Origin: Actinomycetes bacterium | Lineage (GTDB): Bacteria; Actinomycetota; Thermoleophilia; RBG-16-64-13 | Direction: 5' to 3' | Length of the DNA: 64,000 bases | Assembly: GCA_024637095.1 (NCBI GenBank) | Contig: JAGXFV010000025.1 | Location: 43,208 to 107,207 of the forward strand | Part shown: one piece after another, positions 53,572-62,740 of the stretch | Layout of the letters: each line of letters begins with the position of its first letter | How positions within the stretch are numbered: position 1 is the stretch's first letter | The notes under the pieces: model-generated | What the model saw: only the letters and a program-made list of their open reading frames with translations | What the model was told of the DNA's origin: nothing | Database searches by the model: none | Translations under genes and position numbers: made by a program

Positions 53572-54978
53572 CTAGTTCAAATTCGGGCCATTGATGATAC
53601 CACGCGGGCCGGGGCCTCGGCGGGACGCCACGTAGCCGCGGACATGCTCGAGCAGAGCCCTGCGGTCGGTAACCTCGCCGGCCTCCCAGGCAAGCCCCGC
53701 CTCCCGCAACACCTCACCCAAGAAGGGCCCGGATTCCAGCCCGAGCTCGGCCATCAGCAGGCGACCGTCGAGCGGGAAGGGCTCCGACTGGCCGGACTCG
53801 CGGCGTGCCCACTCGGTCAGCAGCTCGTCCGCCGTCTTGCGCCAGGGAGTGGCCGGCGAAAGGGCGAGCAGGTGGGCCGCACTCGTGAGGACGCACTCGG
53901 GCACGAAGGGGGAGGCCTCCCTGAGGTAGCGCGCGGGCTCACGCCCTCCGTCGGGACCTTCCGAGAGAAAACTCAAAGCCGGCAATTCTCTGACCACGCG
54001 CTCGAGCAGCCTGGTGAGGGCAACCGAGCAGCGCAGCCGTCCGCAGATATTGCGGACCTGCTCTGCCCCCTCCACGGCGGCCGCAATCTCCGCTCCGTGC
54101 TCGCTGGGGACAGCCGCCCAGCCGAGGGCGTGGAGCAACACGGCCAGCCTGAGCGCCACCGGACGCGGGACCATGCCGTCCACCTCAACGGCCAGGCGCT
54201 TCTCCAGAGCCTCCCAGGGTCCGGGGAACCATTTTCCCGGCCGCTCAAGAATGTCCTCGAGCCGTCCCAGGGCGGCGGCGGTGTGCCCAAGCAGAGTGGT
54301 GCCCTGGTCGGCACGGCGCAGAGAGGCCGGCACGGCGACTTCGGGTAAGAAGAACGGAAGCAGCCCAAGCTCGCGCCACACACGGAATGCCCCTGGAGAG
54401 CGCCCGTCGTTGAGGGTAAGCACCACTTCCGAGAGGATGCGCTCTCCGGCCGCTTCGGGCAGCAAGAACGCCTGGCGGCGCACCTGTTCGTCCACGCCTC
54501 GCCCGGGTTTCAGGCCGAGCACATGGATAAACCGGGCCGCGCGTAACAAGCGCAAGGGATCATCTCGAAAGGCGTCCGGCCCAACCGGGACCAGCAGGCG
54601 CTGCTCCAGGTCCGCCACGCCCCCGTGGGGGTCGATGATTTCCCCGCCTTCGAGGGGGAGAGCGATTGCGTTGACGGTGAAGTCTCGCAGCCCCAGGTCG
54701 CCTTCGAGGCTTCCCCCCCGCAGCGCAGCAATGTCCAAATGCCCCTCGGGCATCACCACGCGATAGGCGGCGAACTCGTGCGAGAGCGCGAAGAAGGGGA
54801 CTCCCAAGCGATCGGCCAGCACTCGGGCAATCAGTGCGGGGTCCTCGGTGACCACGACGTCCAGGTCAGGGGAGGGCCGTCCCAGGAGGCGATCGCGCAC
54901 GCTGCCGCCGACCAGCCAACCGCGGGCACGCCGCTCGAAGAGCAGCGCGGTGAGACGATCTAAGAGAGGGTGAGACAT
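53572..54978 (-). CDS. cca: CCA tRNA nucleotidyltransferase family protein
   Basis: 468 residues of the class II poly(A) polymerase/CCA-adding family. [21 protein letters not shown] gives the catalytic GGxVRD and Dx[15 protein letters not shown] and [12 protein letters not shown] are the other head motifs. In the C-terminal half an HD-like site reads LLHALGWA rather than HDIGK, so phosphohydrolase activity is probably lost. ATG 54978 starts it; the longer frame to 55137 runs inside the next gene. Whether it adds CCA or poly(A) is not decided by sequence alone. Confidence 0.88.
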   Translation of the reverse strand: MSHPLLDRLTALLFERRARGWLVGGSVRDRLLGRPSPDLDVVVTEDPALIARVLADRLGVPFFALSHEFAAYRVVMPEGHLDIAALRGGSLEGDLGLRDFTVNAIALPLEGGEIIDPHGGVADLEQRLLVPVGPDAFRDDPLRLLRAARFIHVLGLKPGRGVDEQVRRQAFLLPEAAGERILSEVVLTLNDGRSPGAFRVWRELGLLPFFLPEVAVPASLRRADQGTTLLGHTAAALGRLEDILERPGKWFPGPWEALEKRLAVEVDGMVPRPVALRLAVLLHALGWAAVPSEHGAEIAAAVEGAEQVRNICGRLRCSVALTRLLERVVRELPALSFLSEGPDGGREPARYLREASPFVPECVLTSAAHLLALSPATPWRKTADELLTEWARRESGQSEPFPLDGRLLMAELGLESGPFLGEVLREAGLAWEAGEVTDRRALLEHVRGYVASRRGPGPRGIINGPNLN

Positions 54979-54994
54979 CAGGACCGGTGAGGGA

Positions 54995-55276
54995 CTAGCC
55001 CTCCCGTTCCTTCTTGCGAAGGCGGCGCCGGTGCAGGAACGACTCCCAATAGTAGATGAAAACGCTGTAGAAGACGAAGAAGATCCCGCTCCACAGGGCG
55101 TTGACCCAGACGGACCGACTTTCGTCCCCCACCACATACTCCATCAGGAGAAAGTAGGCGAGACCCAGGAAGGCGCCCATGATCATGGAGCGCCGAAGGG
55201 TGGGCTTCCCTCGATTCGCGGCCTCGCGCTTGCGTTGGGTCTGCCGGTGCACCCGGCGTTTTTCCTTCTTGGCCAT
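54995..55276 (-). CDS. Small basic two-helix membrane protein, unassigned
   Basis: 93 residues. A very basic N-terminus (MAKKEKRRVHRQTQRKR) precedes two hydrophobic segments (about 33-49 and 58-77), and the C-terminus is basic again (HRRRLRKKEREG), so both ends should be cytoplasmic. No family recognised. Its neighbours, cca and a CBS protein, are only 16 and 3 bases away, so it is co-transcribed. Confidence 0.75.
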   Translation of the reverse strand: MAKKEKRRVHRQTQRKREAANRGKPTLRRSMIMGAFLGLAYFLLMEYVVGDESRSVWVNALWSGIFFVFYSVFIYYWESFLHRRRLRKKEREG

Positions 55277-55279
55277 CCG

Positions 55280-55747
55280 CTACTCCCCGCGCTCGCGCGC
55301 CATCGCTTTGACCACATCTCCGCGGGTGATGATGCCTACCAGCTTGCCGTCCTCGACGACGGGCACGCGGTTGATGTCTCTCTCGACCATTTCGGTGGCG
55401 ATGTCGCGGATGGAGGTATCCGGCTCTACCGAGACCACCTCATCGCTCATGATGTCCGCCACCTTGGTGCCGTAGGCCTTGCGGAAGCGCTCTTCGAAAC
55501 GGCGGATGCTGTCCACGTAGATCACGCTGTCCAGAAACTGCACGTAATGGGGAAAGTGGAGTTCCACGTCCTGGTAGATGACGTCGCCCTCGGTTGCCAC
55601 GCCGACCACGCGCCCCTCGGGATCCAGCACCGGCACTCCGCTCACCTTGTGCTGCGACAGAAGCTCTGCGAGCTCGCGCACGCTGGCGTCGGCCCCGATG
55701 GTTACGACCTCCTTGCGCATGATGTCCCGTGCCGTCAGTTGGTCCAC
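55280..55747 (-). CDS. CBS-domain pair protein
   Basis: 155 residues made of two CBS motifs (about 1-60 and 90-155): MRKEVVTIGADASVRELAEL, HKVSGVPVLDPEGRVVGV, then IMSDEVVSVEPDTSIRDIA, INRVPVVEDGKLVGIITRGD. Such proteins bind adenine nucleotides (sometimes c-di-AMP) and regulate partners. No effector domain is attached. Start overlaps the nnrDE end by 13 bases. Confidence 0.9.
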   Translation of the reverse strand: MDQLTARDIMRKEVVTIGADASVRELAELLSQHKVSGVPVLDPEGRVVGVATEGDVIYQDVELHFPHYVQFLDSVIYVDSIRRFEERFRKAYGTKVADIMSDEVVSVEPDTSIRDIATEMVERDINRVPVVEDGKLVGIITRGDVVKAMARERGE

Positions 55748-57324
55748 TTTGGCCTCCTGCTATACATTTGCTCCGCGACCACCGCCGCGAGTTCATCGGC
55801 TACGTCCTCCGCCACCAGGCCCGCTCCCCGCGTGGCGGCGATCCTTCGCCCCGCCTCCGCGTGAATCCAGGCGCCCGTCCGCGCCGCGGGCCCCGGCTCC
55901 AGCCCGCGCGCGAGCAGGGCTCCCACCAGACCGGTGAGGACGTCGCCCGTCCCGGCCGTGGCCAACTCAGGCGGTCCCTGATCCACCACCCACACTTCCC
56001 CTCCGGGATCTGCGATCAGTGTCGACGAGCCTTTGAGCAGCACAACCTGTCCCGAGATCTCGGTGGCCCGGCGAACAGCCGCCAGGTGCGAAGCGGCCAC
56101 CTCATTCATCGGTGCCTGTAGAAGCGAGGCCAGCTCCCCCGCATGGGGACTGAGCACCAAACCCGGCCGGCCCTTGAGGTCCTCGAGCCGCCCGTTGAAG
56201 GCGTGAAGAGCGTCGGCGTCCAGGATACCAGGAGACCGAGTTTCGCGAACGAGACGCCTGACCGCCTTCGCAGTGTCCTCGTTACGCCCTAACCCCGGCC
56301 CCAAAGCCAGAGCGCCGACGCGGTCGTCCGCGGCGGCCGCGAGCAGCGCCTCAACATCGGTCACGGCCTCAGCGTCCGTCACCGGCTGCACCACCACCTC
56401 CGGCGCGAAGCCGACGACGAGCGGCATCACAGGCTGCGTGGTCAGCAGCTTGACGTAGCCGGCACCGCCTCGCACGGCAGCTCGGCTGGTCAGGAGCGCT
56501 GCCCCCGGATAGGCGGCCGAACCGGCCACCACCAACAGGTAGCCCGCGCTGTACTTGTGATCGTCGGGACGGGGTCCTGGAATCCGCGCGTCTTTCGCGG
56601 TGACCACACGCAACTCCGGGGCGGGTTCCAGAAAGCGGGGGACGCCAATGTCCCAGATCAAGACCTCGCCCGCCGCCTGCGCTCCCGGAGGGCATAGAAT
56701 GCCGGTCTTGGCCGCGTGAAAGGTTATGGTTAGGTCGGCGGCCACGGTCCCTTGGGCGATCGCGCCGCTGCCGGCGTCGACCCCGGTGGGAACGTCCACG
56801 GCCAGAACCGTTGAGCCCCCCGCGCCTGCGCGGTTGATCCGCGCCGTCCACTCAGGCACCCGGTCCCGGAGCTCTCCGGTGGCTCCCGTCCCCAGCAGGC
56901 AGTCAACGATCAGTTCGGCCTCATCCCAGAGGTAGTCCGGCGCTGCGGCCCCCAGTCTAAGATTGACCCGCGAGCGCTCGGCCGCCCGGAACTGAAGGGC
57001 GGCGTCGGCGGAGAGTTCCTCGATCGAATCGGCGACCACCACGACGGCCACCGGATGCCCGGCCAGATGCAGCTGCCGTCCCGCGGCTAGGCCATCCCCA
57101 GCATTGTTGCCCTTGCCGCAGACGATAAGCGTGTGCCGGCCCGAAAAGCGCTCGAGGATCAGCCGGCTAACGCCGAGGGCGGCGCGCTCCATGAGGACCG
57201 GGCCGGGGAGGCCGACCTCCTCGATTGTGGCGGCGTCGAGCCCTCGCATTTGCTCGGGCGAGAAGGCCTCCGGTCTCTCCGCCGGGCGGCGCAGGCGCAG
57301 AATGTCTTCGGCTTCGTGACTCAT
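55735..57324 (-). CDS. nnr: Bifunctional NAD(P)HX epimerase / ADP-dependent dehydratase
   Basis: 529 residues. It repairs hydrated NAD(P)H. The N-terminal epimerase (about 20-230: VCGKGNNAGDGLAAGRQL, LLGTGATGELR) and C-terminal dehydratase (about 245-520: HKYSAGYLLVVAGSAAYPGA, LVLSPHAGELASLL, TAGTGDVLTGLVGALLARGL) correspond to E. coli Nnr (YjeF). ATG 57324 is used; longer reading lies inside acpS. Follows acpS by 7 bases. Confidence 0.94.
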   Translation of the reverse strand: MSHEAEDILRLRRPAERPEAFSPEQMRGLDAATIEEVGLPGPVLMERAALGVSRLILERFSGRHTLIVCGKGNNAGDGLAAGRQLHLAGHPVAVVVVADSIEELSADAALQFRAAERSRVNLRLGAAAPDYLWDEAELIVDCLLGTGATGELRDRVPEWTARINRAGAGGSTVLAVDVPTGVDAGSGAIAQGTVAADLTITFHAAKTGILCPPGAQAAGEVLIWDIGVPRFLEPAPELRVVTAKDARIPGPRPDDHKYSAGYLLVVAGSAAYPGAALLTSRAAVRGGAGYVKLLTTQPVMPLVVGFAPEVVVQPVTDAEAVTDVEALLAAAADDRVGALALGPGLGRNEDTAKAVRRLVRETRSPGILDADALHAFNGRLEDLKGRPGLVLSPHAGELASLLQAPMNEVAASHLAAVRRATEISGQVVLLKGSSTLIADPGGEVWVVDQGPPELATAGTGDVLTGLVGALLARGLEPGPAARTGAWIHAEAGRRIAATRGAGLVAEDVADELAAVVAEQMYSRRPKWTN

Positions 57325-57331
57325 AGCTGGC

Positions 57332-57748
57332 TCACTCTCCTCGGCCGAGGTCGGCGGAGCCCCCACCGATCCCCCGGCTTGCGTGGGGGGCCTCACCCGA
57401 TATCGCCACCGCCCCCGCCGTGCCACGGGAATGGCTGAGCGAGATCGCGATCACTCCGATGCCCCGCGCCCTCGCCGTATCGCGCGTCCGCCCGTGGAGC
57501 TTGACCACTGGCGGAGCGTGCCCAATCACCTCGATCTCCCGCCAGCAGAGCACTCCCGTTCCCAGGAGCTTCCCCACGGCCTCCTTGGCCGCGAAACGGA
57601 CCGCCAGGCAGGGAACCGGATCCTTCCGCGCCGCACACAGCCGCAACTCCGACTCGGTGAAGACCCGCTGCCGGAGGCGCGGGCGCCGGGCCAGCACTTC
57701 CGAGAAGCGGGGCAGTTCGACCAGATCGAGGCCCACGCGAAGCGTCAC
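57332..57748 (-). CDS. acpS: Holo-[acyl-carrier-protein] synthase
   Basis: 138 residues. It attaches phosphopantetheine from CoA to ACP. VGLDLVELPRF holds the magnesium-binding Asp and RFAAKEAVGKLLG the Glu/Lys motif. The start overlaps the glmS stop (4 bases). A Gly-rich C-terminal tail (about 20 residues) is longer than in common AcpS. Confidence 0.92.
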   Translation of the reverse strand: MTLRVGLDLVELPRFSEVLARRPRLRQRVFTESELRLCAARKDPVPCLAVRFAAKEAVGKLLGTGVLCWREIEVIGHAPPVVKLHGRTRDTARARGIGVIAISLSHSRGTAGAVAISGEAPHASRGIGGGSADLGRGE

Positions 57749-59577
57749 TCCACGGTGACCGTTTTGGCCAGATTACGCGGCTGATCAACGGTCTCCCCGT
57801 TAGCCGTTGCCACATAGTAGGCGAAGAGCTGCAACGGCACGGTGGCGAGCAGGGGCGACAGCACTTCGTCGGTCTTGGGGACGTAGAAGACCTCGTCGGC
57901 CATGTCGGCGATCGCCTTGTTGCCCTCGGAGGCGATGGCGATGACATGGGCCCCTCGCGCCTTCACCTCCTGGATGTTGGAGATCAGCTTCTCGTAGGTA
58001 TGCCCGTCGGTGGCCACCACGACCACCGGCGAACCCTCTTCGAGCAGGGCGATGGGCCCGTGCTTCATCTCTCCTGCAGCGTAGGCCTCGGTGGGGATGT
58101 AGGAGATCTCCTTGAGCTTGAGTGCGCCCTCCATGCAAACCGGGAGGCCAATGTTCCTGCCCAGGTAGAGGAAGAAGCGTTGTTTGGCATAGCGCGCGGC
58201 CACGGCTTCGATCTGTGCAAGCCGGCCGTCCTCCAGGTAGCCGTTCAGCATGGTGGGCACCCGCCGGATCTCCTCGGTCAGCTGCTTGACGTACCCGTCG
58301 CCCAGATGCCCGCGGATCTCACCGAGGTAGAGCGAGAGGAGAATCACGGCGAGCACCTGCGCCTCGAAGGTCTTCGTGGCGGCCACACCGATCTCTAGTC
58401 CCGCCCGGGTGAAGAGCACCCCGTCGGCCTCGCGAGTCGCCTGGGAACCGACGATGTTGGTGATGGCGAGCACCTTGGATCCGGCCTGCCGGGCCAACCG
58501 CATGGCCGCGAGCGTATCGGCGGTCTCGCCCGATTGCGTGATGGCGATCGTCAGCGTGTCCGGGCCGATCACCGGCTCACGGTAACGAAACTCGGAGGCC
58601 ACGTCGATTTCCACAGGCAGGCGTGCCCACTTCTCGAGCGCGTACTTGCCCACCAGGCCGGCGTGGTGGGAGGTGCCGCAGGCGACGATGATCACCTGGC
58701 GCAGGCGCTGGATCTCCCCGCTGTCGAGGCCGAGCCCCTCGAGCTCCACCCTGCCTTCGTGGGTCACCCGCTCGGCCAGCGTATCGGCAAGCGCGGTCGG
58801 CTGCTCGTTGATCTCTTTGAGCATGAAGGTCTCGTAGCCGCCCTTCTCGGCGGCGTCCTCGTCCCAGTCGACCTCCTCCGCCTTGCGATCGATCACGTTG
58901 CCTTCGAGGTCCGTGATGACGACCGAGTCCCGGGTCACCGTGACGAACTCGGCGTCTTCGGGGAAGATCACCGTGCGCGTCTCGGAGAGGAAGGCCGTCA
59001 CGGCCGAGGCCAGGAAGTTCTCCGTCTCACCCAGTCCTACGACCAGAGGGGTCTCCTTGCGCACCGCCACCATGGTTTCGGGGTCCTCGGTGGTGATGGC
59101 CACGTAGGTGAAGTGCCCCTCCATGTGCCGGAAGGCCTCCGCCGCGGCGTCGCGCAGATCCCCCCGGAAGGCGCGCTCGATCAGATGCGCCACCACTTCC
59201 GCATCCGTCTCGGAGGTGAATTCGTGTCCTTCCGCCTGCAATTCCTCGCGCAGCGCCAGGTAGTTCTCGACGATACCGTTTAGTACGATGGCGAAACGGC
59301 CCGTGCAGTCGGTGTGAGGATGGGCGTTTTCGCTAGAGGGCCTGCCGTGGGTCGCCCAGCGGGTGTGGGCTATGCCCAGGTGGCTCTGATTGGGCATCTG
59401 GTCGAGGATCTCTTCGAGCCGGTCCAGATTCCCCACCGAATGGAGCAGGTCGAACTGCCCCTCGGTGATCACGGATATCCCGGCCGAATCGTAGCCGCGG
59501 TACTCGAGCTTCCGCAACCCTTTGAAAAGGATATCCCTACAGGGGCGATCCCCCGCGTAGCCGACTATTCCGCACAT
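57745..59577 (-). CDS. glmS: Glutamine-fructose-6-phosphate aminotransferase
   Basis: 610 residues. It makes glucosamine 6-phosphate for UDP-GlcNAc. Cys2 of MCGIVGYAG is the glutaminase nucleophile; the GATase domain (1-240) is followed by two SIS domains (VACGTSHHAG, TQSGETADTLAAM, LGRNIGLPVCMEGALKLKE) and the C-terminal LAKTVTVE. ATG 59577 follows GGGAGG. No glmS ribozyme is evident: the leader to glmM is only 13 bases. Confidence 0.97.
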   Translation of the reverse strand: MCGIVGYAGDRPCRDILFKGLRKLEYRGYDSAGISVITEGQFDLLHSVGNLDRLEEILDQMPNQSHLGIAHTRWATHGRPSSENAHPHTDCTGRFAIVLNGIVENYLALREELQAEGHEFTSETDAEVVAHLIERAFRGDLRDAAAEAFRHMEGHFTYVAITTEDPETMVAVRKETPLVVGLGETENFLASAVTAFLSETRTVIFPEDAEFVTVTRDSVVITDLEGNVIDRKAEEVDWDEDAAEKGGYETFMLKEINEQPTALADTLAERVTHEGRVELEGLGLDSGEIQRLRQVIIVACGTSHHAGLVGKYALEKWARLPVEIDVASEFRYREPVIGPDTLTIAITQSGETADTLAAMRLARQAGSKVLAITNIVGSQATREADGVLFTRAGLEIGVAATKTFEAQVLAVILLSLYLGEIRGHLGDGYVKQLTEEIRRVPTMLNGYLEDGRLAQIEAVAARYAKQRFFLYLGRNIGLPVCMEGALKLKEISYIPTEAYAAGEMKHGPIALLEEGSPVVVVATDGHTYEKLISNIQEVKARGAHVIAIASEGNKAIADMADEVFYVPKTDEVLSPLLATVPLQLFAYYVATANGETVDQPRNLAKTVTVE

Positions 59578-59590
59578 TCCGCTTTCCTCC

Positions 59591-60758
59591 CTACACCAGC
59601 GCGCTCTTCACCGTGTCGGCCAACCGATTGGCCACATCCTCACAGCGCTCGCGCGTGGGTGCTTCTACGATTACTCGAACCAGCGATTCCGTACTATTCC
59701 TTCATCCCGTCGGCCAGGTCGGCCAGACTGGAGCCGGAATGCTTGAGCACCTCCGCCAGAAGCAGGCCGGTCTGCATCCCGTCGCCCGTCACTCCCGCCT
59801 CGAGATAGATGATGTGCCCCGATTGCTCGCCGCCCAGTACCGCTCCGGTTTGTTCCATGCGCTCGAGTAGGCGGCGGTCGCCCACGTCGGCGATCTCCAG
59901 CGTGTTCTCCTTGACCTCGGCTTCCTCGGCGAGCGCCGACGCCAGAATCGTCATAATGCGGTCGCCGTTGACCGCGCGGCCACCTGCATCGACCGCCAGC
60001 ACCCGGTCCCCGTCGCCGTCGAAGGCGAGGCCCAGGTCAAAGGTCCCCTGTTCCATGCGGCCGCTCAGCAACCCGAGATGAGTGGAGCCGCAGCCCTCGT
60101 TGATATTACGGCCGTCAGGGCGGTCACAGAGAACTTCGACGTAGGCACCGGCCGCCCGGAAGGCCACCGGGGCCGCGCGGTAGGTAGCTCCGTTCGCACA
60201 GTCAAGAAGGATGCGCAGCCCGCTCAGGTCCACCTCGAGCCGCCCCAGAAGGTCGTCGACGTAGCGCGCGGAGGACTCTTCGACATGCACGATTTCGCCG
60301 ATGGGGGGATCGTCTGGGGCGCCGGTGGCAGTCGCACGCGGAGCCGCGGCACCCTCCAACTCCGCCATGACCGCCTCGATCCGCGCCTCCCGGGAGTCGC
60401 TCAGCTTCTTGCCCTCCGGACCGAGCACCTTCAGCCCGTTTTCTCGATAAGGATTGTGTGAGGCGGAGATGATGATTCCCCCGTCGTACTCGCCCGCGGC
60501 CACCAGCCGGGACACCCCCGGAGTGGGGATGACCCCCGCCAGATAGGCCGTCCCGCCCTCGGCGGCTATGCCTGCGCTGAGCGCGGCTTGCAACAAGGAG
60601 CCCGAGATCCGGGTGTCCCGCCCGATGAGGATGCGCGCGGCACCGGCGTCGGTCAGTACCCTGGACGTCGCCCTGGCCACCCTCATGGCCAACTCGGGGG
60701 TCAGGGTTACGTTCGCGACCCCGCGGATCCCGTCCGTCCCGAACCAGCGCCTACTCAA
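59591..60758 (-). pseudogene. glmM: Phosphoglucosamine mutase, broken by two internal deletions
   Basis: Normally about 445 residues; isomerises GlcN-6-P to GlcN-1-P. From TTG 60758 (GGAGGTG upstream) a 354-residue frame runs to TAG 59694. It has RRWFGTDGIRGVAN, the phosphoserine site IISASHNPYRENG, and AFDGDGDR. But after KENTL the expected VxTVMSNLG... segment (about 20 residues) is absent and the frame jumps to ADVGDRRLLERM. After LADGMKE a stop occurs; the conserved PQVLVNV... region (about 45 residues) is missing, and the end of GlmM resumes in the next frame (ESLVRVIVEAPTRER ... to TAG 59591). The phosphate-binding SGTE loop is damaged. As glmM is normally essential, check for another copy or an assembly error. 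Confidence 0.85.
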
Positions 60759-61764
60759 AGCGCACCTCCACAAAGGGTGACGTCCACGCTGCAACCAGCG
60801 CATAGTAGGAGGGAATCATCTCCACCACCGCTCCGACTTCGGGAGCCTGAGCTCCCGCGGTGACCTCTGCGACGAGATATTCGCTCGAACGTCCCACCTC
60901 GCGCATTTCCGGCCGCAAGAAACGGACCGGGGCATTGCCCAGGTCCTGACTCCCCAAACCCAGCACCACGCGTTGGCTGCCGACCTCGGAGAACTCTTTA
61001 GTATAGCGTTCGAGCACCTTGGCCCGCAGGCGGCACCCGTCCTGCCGCCCACCGGGAAGCGCGCGAAAACGCACGGTTTCCTGCCCAAGCAGAAGCGCCT
61101 CCCCGCAGCGGATCTCTGTCACCTCCAGAGGCAGACCGACTCCGTCCATTAGCAGGCCGAGAAGGCTCGAGTTCCCGCCCGACACTTCGGGCACGGCCAC
61201 TCCGCCGGCCTCCAGCCCCCGGGCCGCTGCGGCCAGCATTTCCACCGATGCCTGTACATGCTCCGGTCTTTCGGCAAAACAGGCAAAGTTGGTGGCGACA
61301 CCGCGGAGGCGGGTGCTCGGCCCGAGCGCGGTCTTCCGGGCGAGAGCGTGGAGCTCCTCGAGCGGCGCGCCCTCCCGCTGATCCCCGGTTTCTACCAGAA
61401 CCATCACCTCGGCCCGACCGCCACAACCATCCAGCCCCTCCAAGCCCGCGGGCGAGGAAACGTAGAGCACGTCGGCCCACTCCCGTTGCGCATCGCCGGC
61501 GGTGAGATGAATGCGGTGCAGTTCGACCCCGGGCAGCGCCGCACGCAGGCGGGCGAGGTTGGGCTCCCGCGAATCGGCGAGCGCTGCCGCACCCCCTTCG
61601 AGCATGGCCCTGGCCACCGTGGGGTCCCCCAGACAAGCCTTGGTCACGCCGACCAAACGCGGAGGCTCTCTGCGCTCGCCCAGCAGCGTGGGACGGCCGA
61701 GCAGAGCGCGGACCGCCTCGGCATTATCCCGGATCGTGTCCGGCCTGATCACCAGTTCGGGCAA
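60751..61764 (-). CDS. Amino-acid racemase-like PLP protein (alanine/ornithine racemase N-terminal fold)
   Basis: 337 residues. LVGVTKACLGDPTVARAML has the PLP lysine in the context seen in Orr/YhfX-type predicted racemases, and LADSREPNLARLR, EVSGGNSSLLGLL agree; an alanine racemase-type C-terminal catalytic domain is not apparent. Start TTG 61764 after GGAGGGAG. Its last codons overlap the glmM start. Substrate unknown; ornithine or alanine are candidates, and a role in wall or cofactor metabolism is possible from its place next to glmM-glmS. Confidence 0.75.
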   Translation of the reverse strand: MPELVIRPDTIRDNAEAVRALLGRPTLLGERREPPRLVGVTKACLGDPTVARAMLEGGAAALADSREPNLARLRAALPGVELHRIHLTAGDAQREWADVLYVSSPAGLEGLDGCGGRAEVMVLVETGDQREGAPLEELHALARKTALGPSTRLRGVATNFACFAERPEHVQASVEMLAAAARGLEAGGVAVPEVSGGNSSLLGLLMDGVGLPLEVTEIRCGEALLLGQETVRFRALPGGRQDGCRLRAKVLERYTKEFSEVGSQRVVLGLGSQDLGNAPVRFLRPEMREVGRSSEYLVAEVTAGAQAPEVGAVVEMIPSYYALVAAWTSPFVEVRFE

Positions 61765-61814
61765 CAGACTCCCTCCACCGGCCCTTCGATGAGTGGCCCA
61801 AGGACCAAAAAAGA

Positions 61815-61844
61815 CGAGGCGGGGGAGCTGGCTCCCCCGCCTCG
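61815..61844 (-). terminator. Intrinsic terminator of rplM-rpsI
   Basis: CGAGGCGGGGGAG and CTCCCCCGCCTCG form a 13-bp perfect stem with loop CTGG; on the minus strand a run of six U residues follows shortly (A run at 61807-61812 on the plus strand). It lies 25 bases past the rpsI stop. Confidence 0.93.
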
Positions 61845-61869
61845 AGTGTTCCTGACTATCTCCCGGCGA

Positions 61870-62262
61870 CTAGCGCTTGGAGAACTGCGGACGCTTGCGC
61901 GCCTTCTTCAGCCCGGCCTTCTTCCGCTCGACCATCCTCGCGTCGCGGGTCAGGTGACCGGCCCGCTTCAGATCCGTCTTCAGATTGGGATCGGCGCTGA
62001 CCAGCGCTCTCGCGATTCCGTGCTTGAGCGCGCCCGCCTGACCGGATTTGCCGCCGCCGTGCAGCTTGGCGACCACATCGTAACGGCTCTGGGTCCCGGT
62101 GGTGAGAAGGGGTTCCCGTACCAGCACGGATAGGGTTTCCCGCCCAAAGTAATCGTCCACATTCATGCCGTTTACGGTGATGCTGCCTCCGCCAGGAAGC
62201 AATCGCACTCGCGCGACCGAGGTCTTGCGCTTGCCGGTGCCCAAGTAAGTTACTGCTGCCAT
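61870..62262 (-). CDS. rpsI: Ribosomal protein uS9
   Basis: 130 residues. [39 protein letters not shown] and the basic tail RKRPQFSKR (contacts P-site tRNA) are the family marks. ATG 62262 overlaps the rplM end by 13 bases. Ends the unit before a strong terminator. Confidence 0.97.
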   Translation of the reverse strand: MAAVTYLGTGKRKTSVARVRLLPGGGSITVNGMNVDDYFGRETLSVLVREPLLTTGTQSRYDVVAKLHGGGKSGQAGALKHGIARALVSADPNLKTDLKRAGHLTRDARMVERKKAGLKKARKRPQFSKR

Positions 62263-62684
62263 TCAAATTCCTCCGGCTGCTGAGCCGTATGGGGGTGGGT
62301 CGGGCCGGCGTACACCTTGAGCTTAGTGAGCTGCTTAGCCGCCAGGCGATTCTTGGGCAGCATGCCCTTGACTGCACCGCGGATGACGTCCGTCGGCTTC
62401 TGGGCGATCATCTGCTCGAGAGTGCGAGAGCGCAGGCCGCCCGGATAACCCGAGTGCCGGTAGTAGCGCTTCTGCGATAGTTTCTTGCCGGTCACGGCGA
62501 TCTTTTTGGCATTTACTACGATGACGAAATCACCGGTATCAACGTGGGGGGTATAGCTGGGCTTGTCCTTGCCCCGGAGCTTGCCCGCAATCTGCGTGGC
62601 CAGCCGCCCGAGCGTCTTGCCCTCGGCGTCCACCACGTACCACTTTCGTTCGACTTCGCCCGGCTTTGCCGAGTAGGTTTTCAC
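62250..62684 (-). CDS. rplM: Ribosomal protein uL13
   Basis: 144 residues. [39 protein letters not shown] and KMLP-type [15 protein letters not shown] are standard. GTG 62684 follows GGAGG; the longer open frame to 62876 is inside truA. Own promoter at 62712-62740. Confidence 0.97.
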   Translation of the reverse strand: MKTYSAKPGEVERKWYVVDAEGKTLGRLATQIAGKLRGKDKPSYTPHVDTGDFVIVVNAKKIAVTGKKLSQKRYYRHSGYPGGLRSRTLEQMIAQKPTDVIRGAVKGMLPKNRLAAKQLTKLKVYAGPTHPHTAQQPEEFEWQQ

Positions 62685-62711
62685 ACTTCCTCCTTGAAGA
62701 CGCGACCGGTG

Positions 62712-62740
62712 ATGATAGTCGAGCAGCCGGAGGGTGTCAA
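62712..62740 (-). promoter_or_regulatory. Predicted promoter of rplM-rpsI
   Basis: On the minus strand TTGACA (62740-62735), 17 bases, TATCAT (62717-62712). Perfect -35 and five of six at -10. It overlaps the truA stop and gives a leader of about 20 bases. Confidence 0.8.

Noticed and set aside
57745-59590. glmS ribozyme or riboswitch leader
   Set aside because: Only 13 bases separate the glmM end from the glmS start, too short for the ribozyme.
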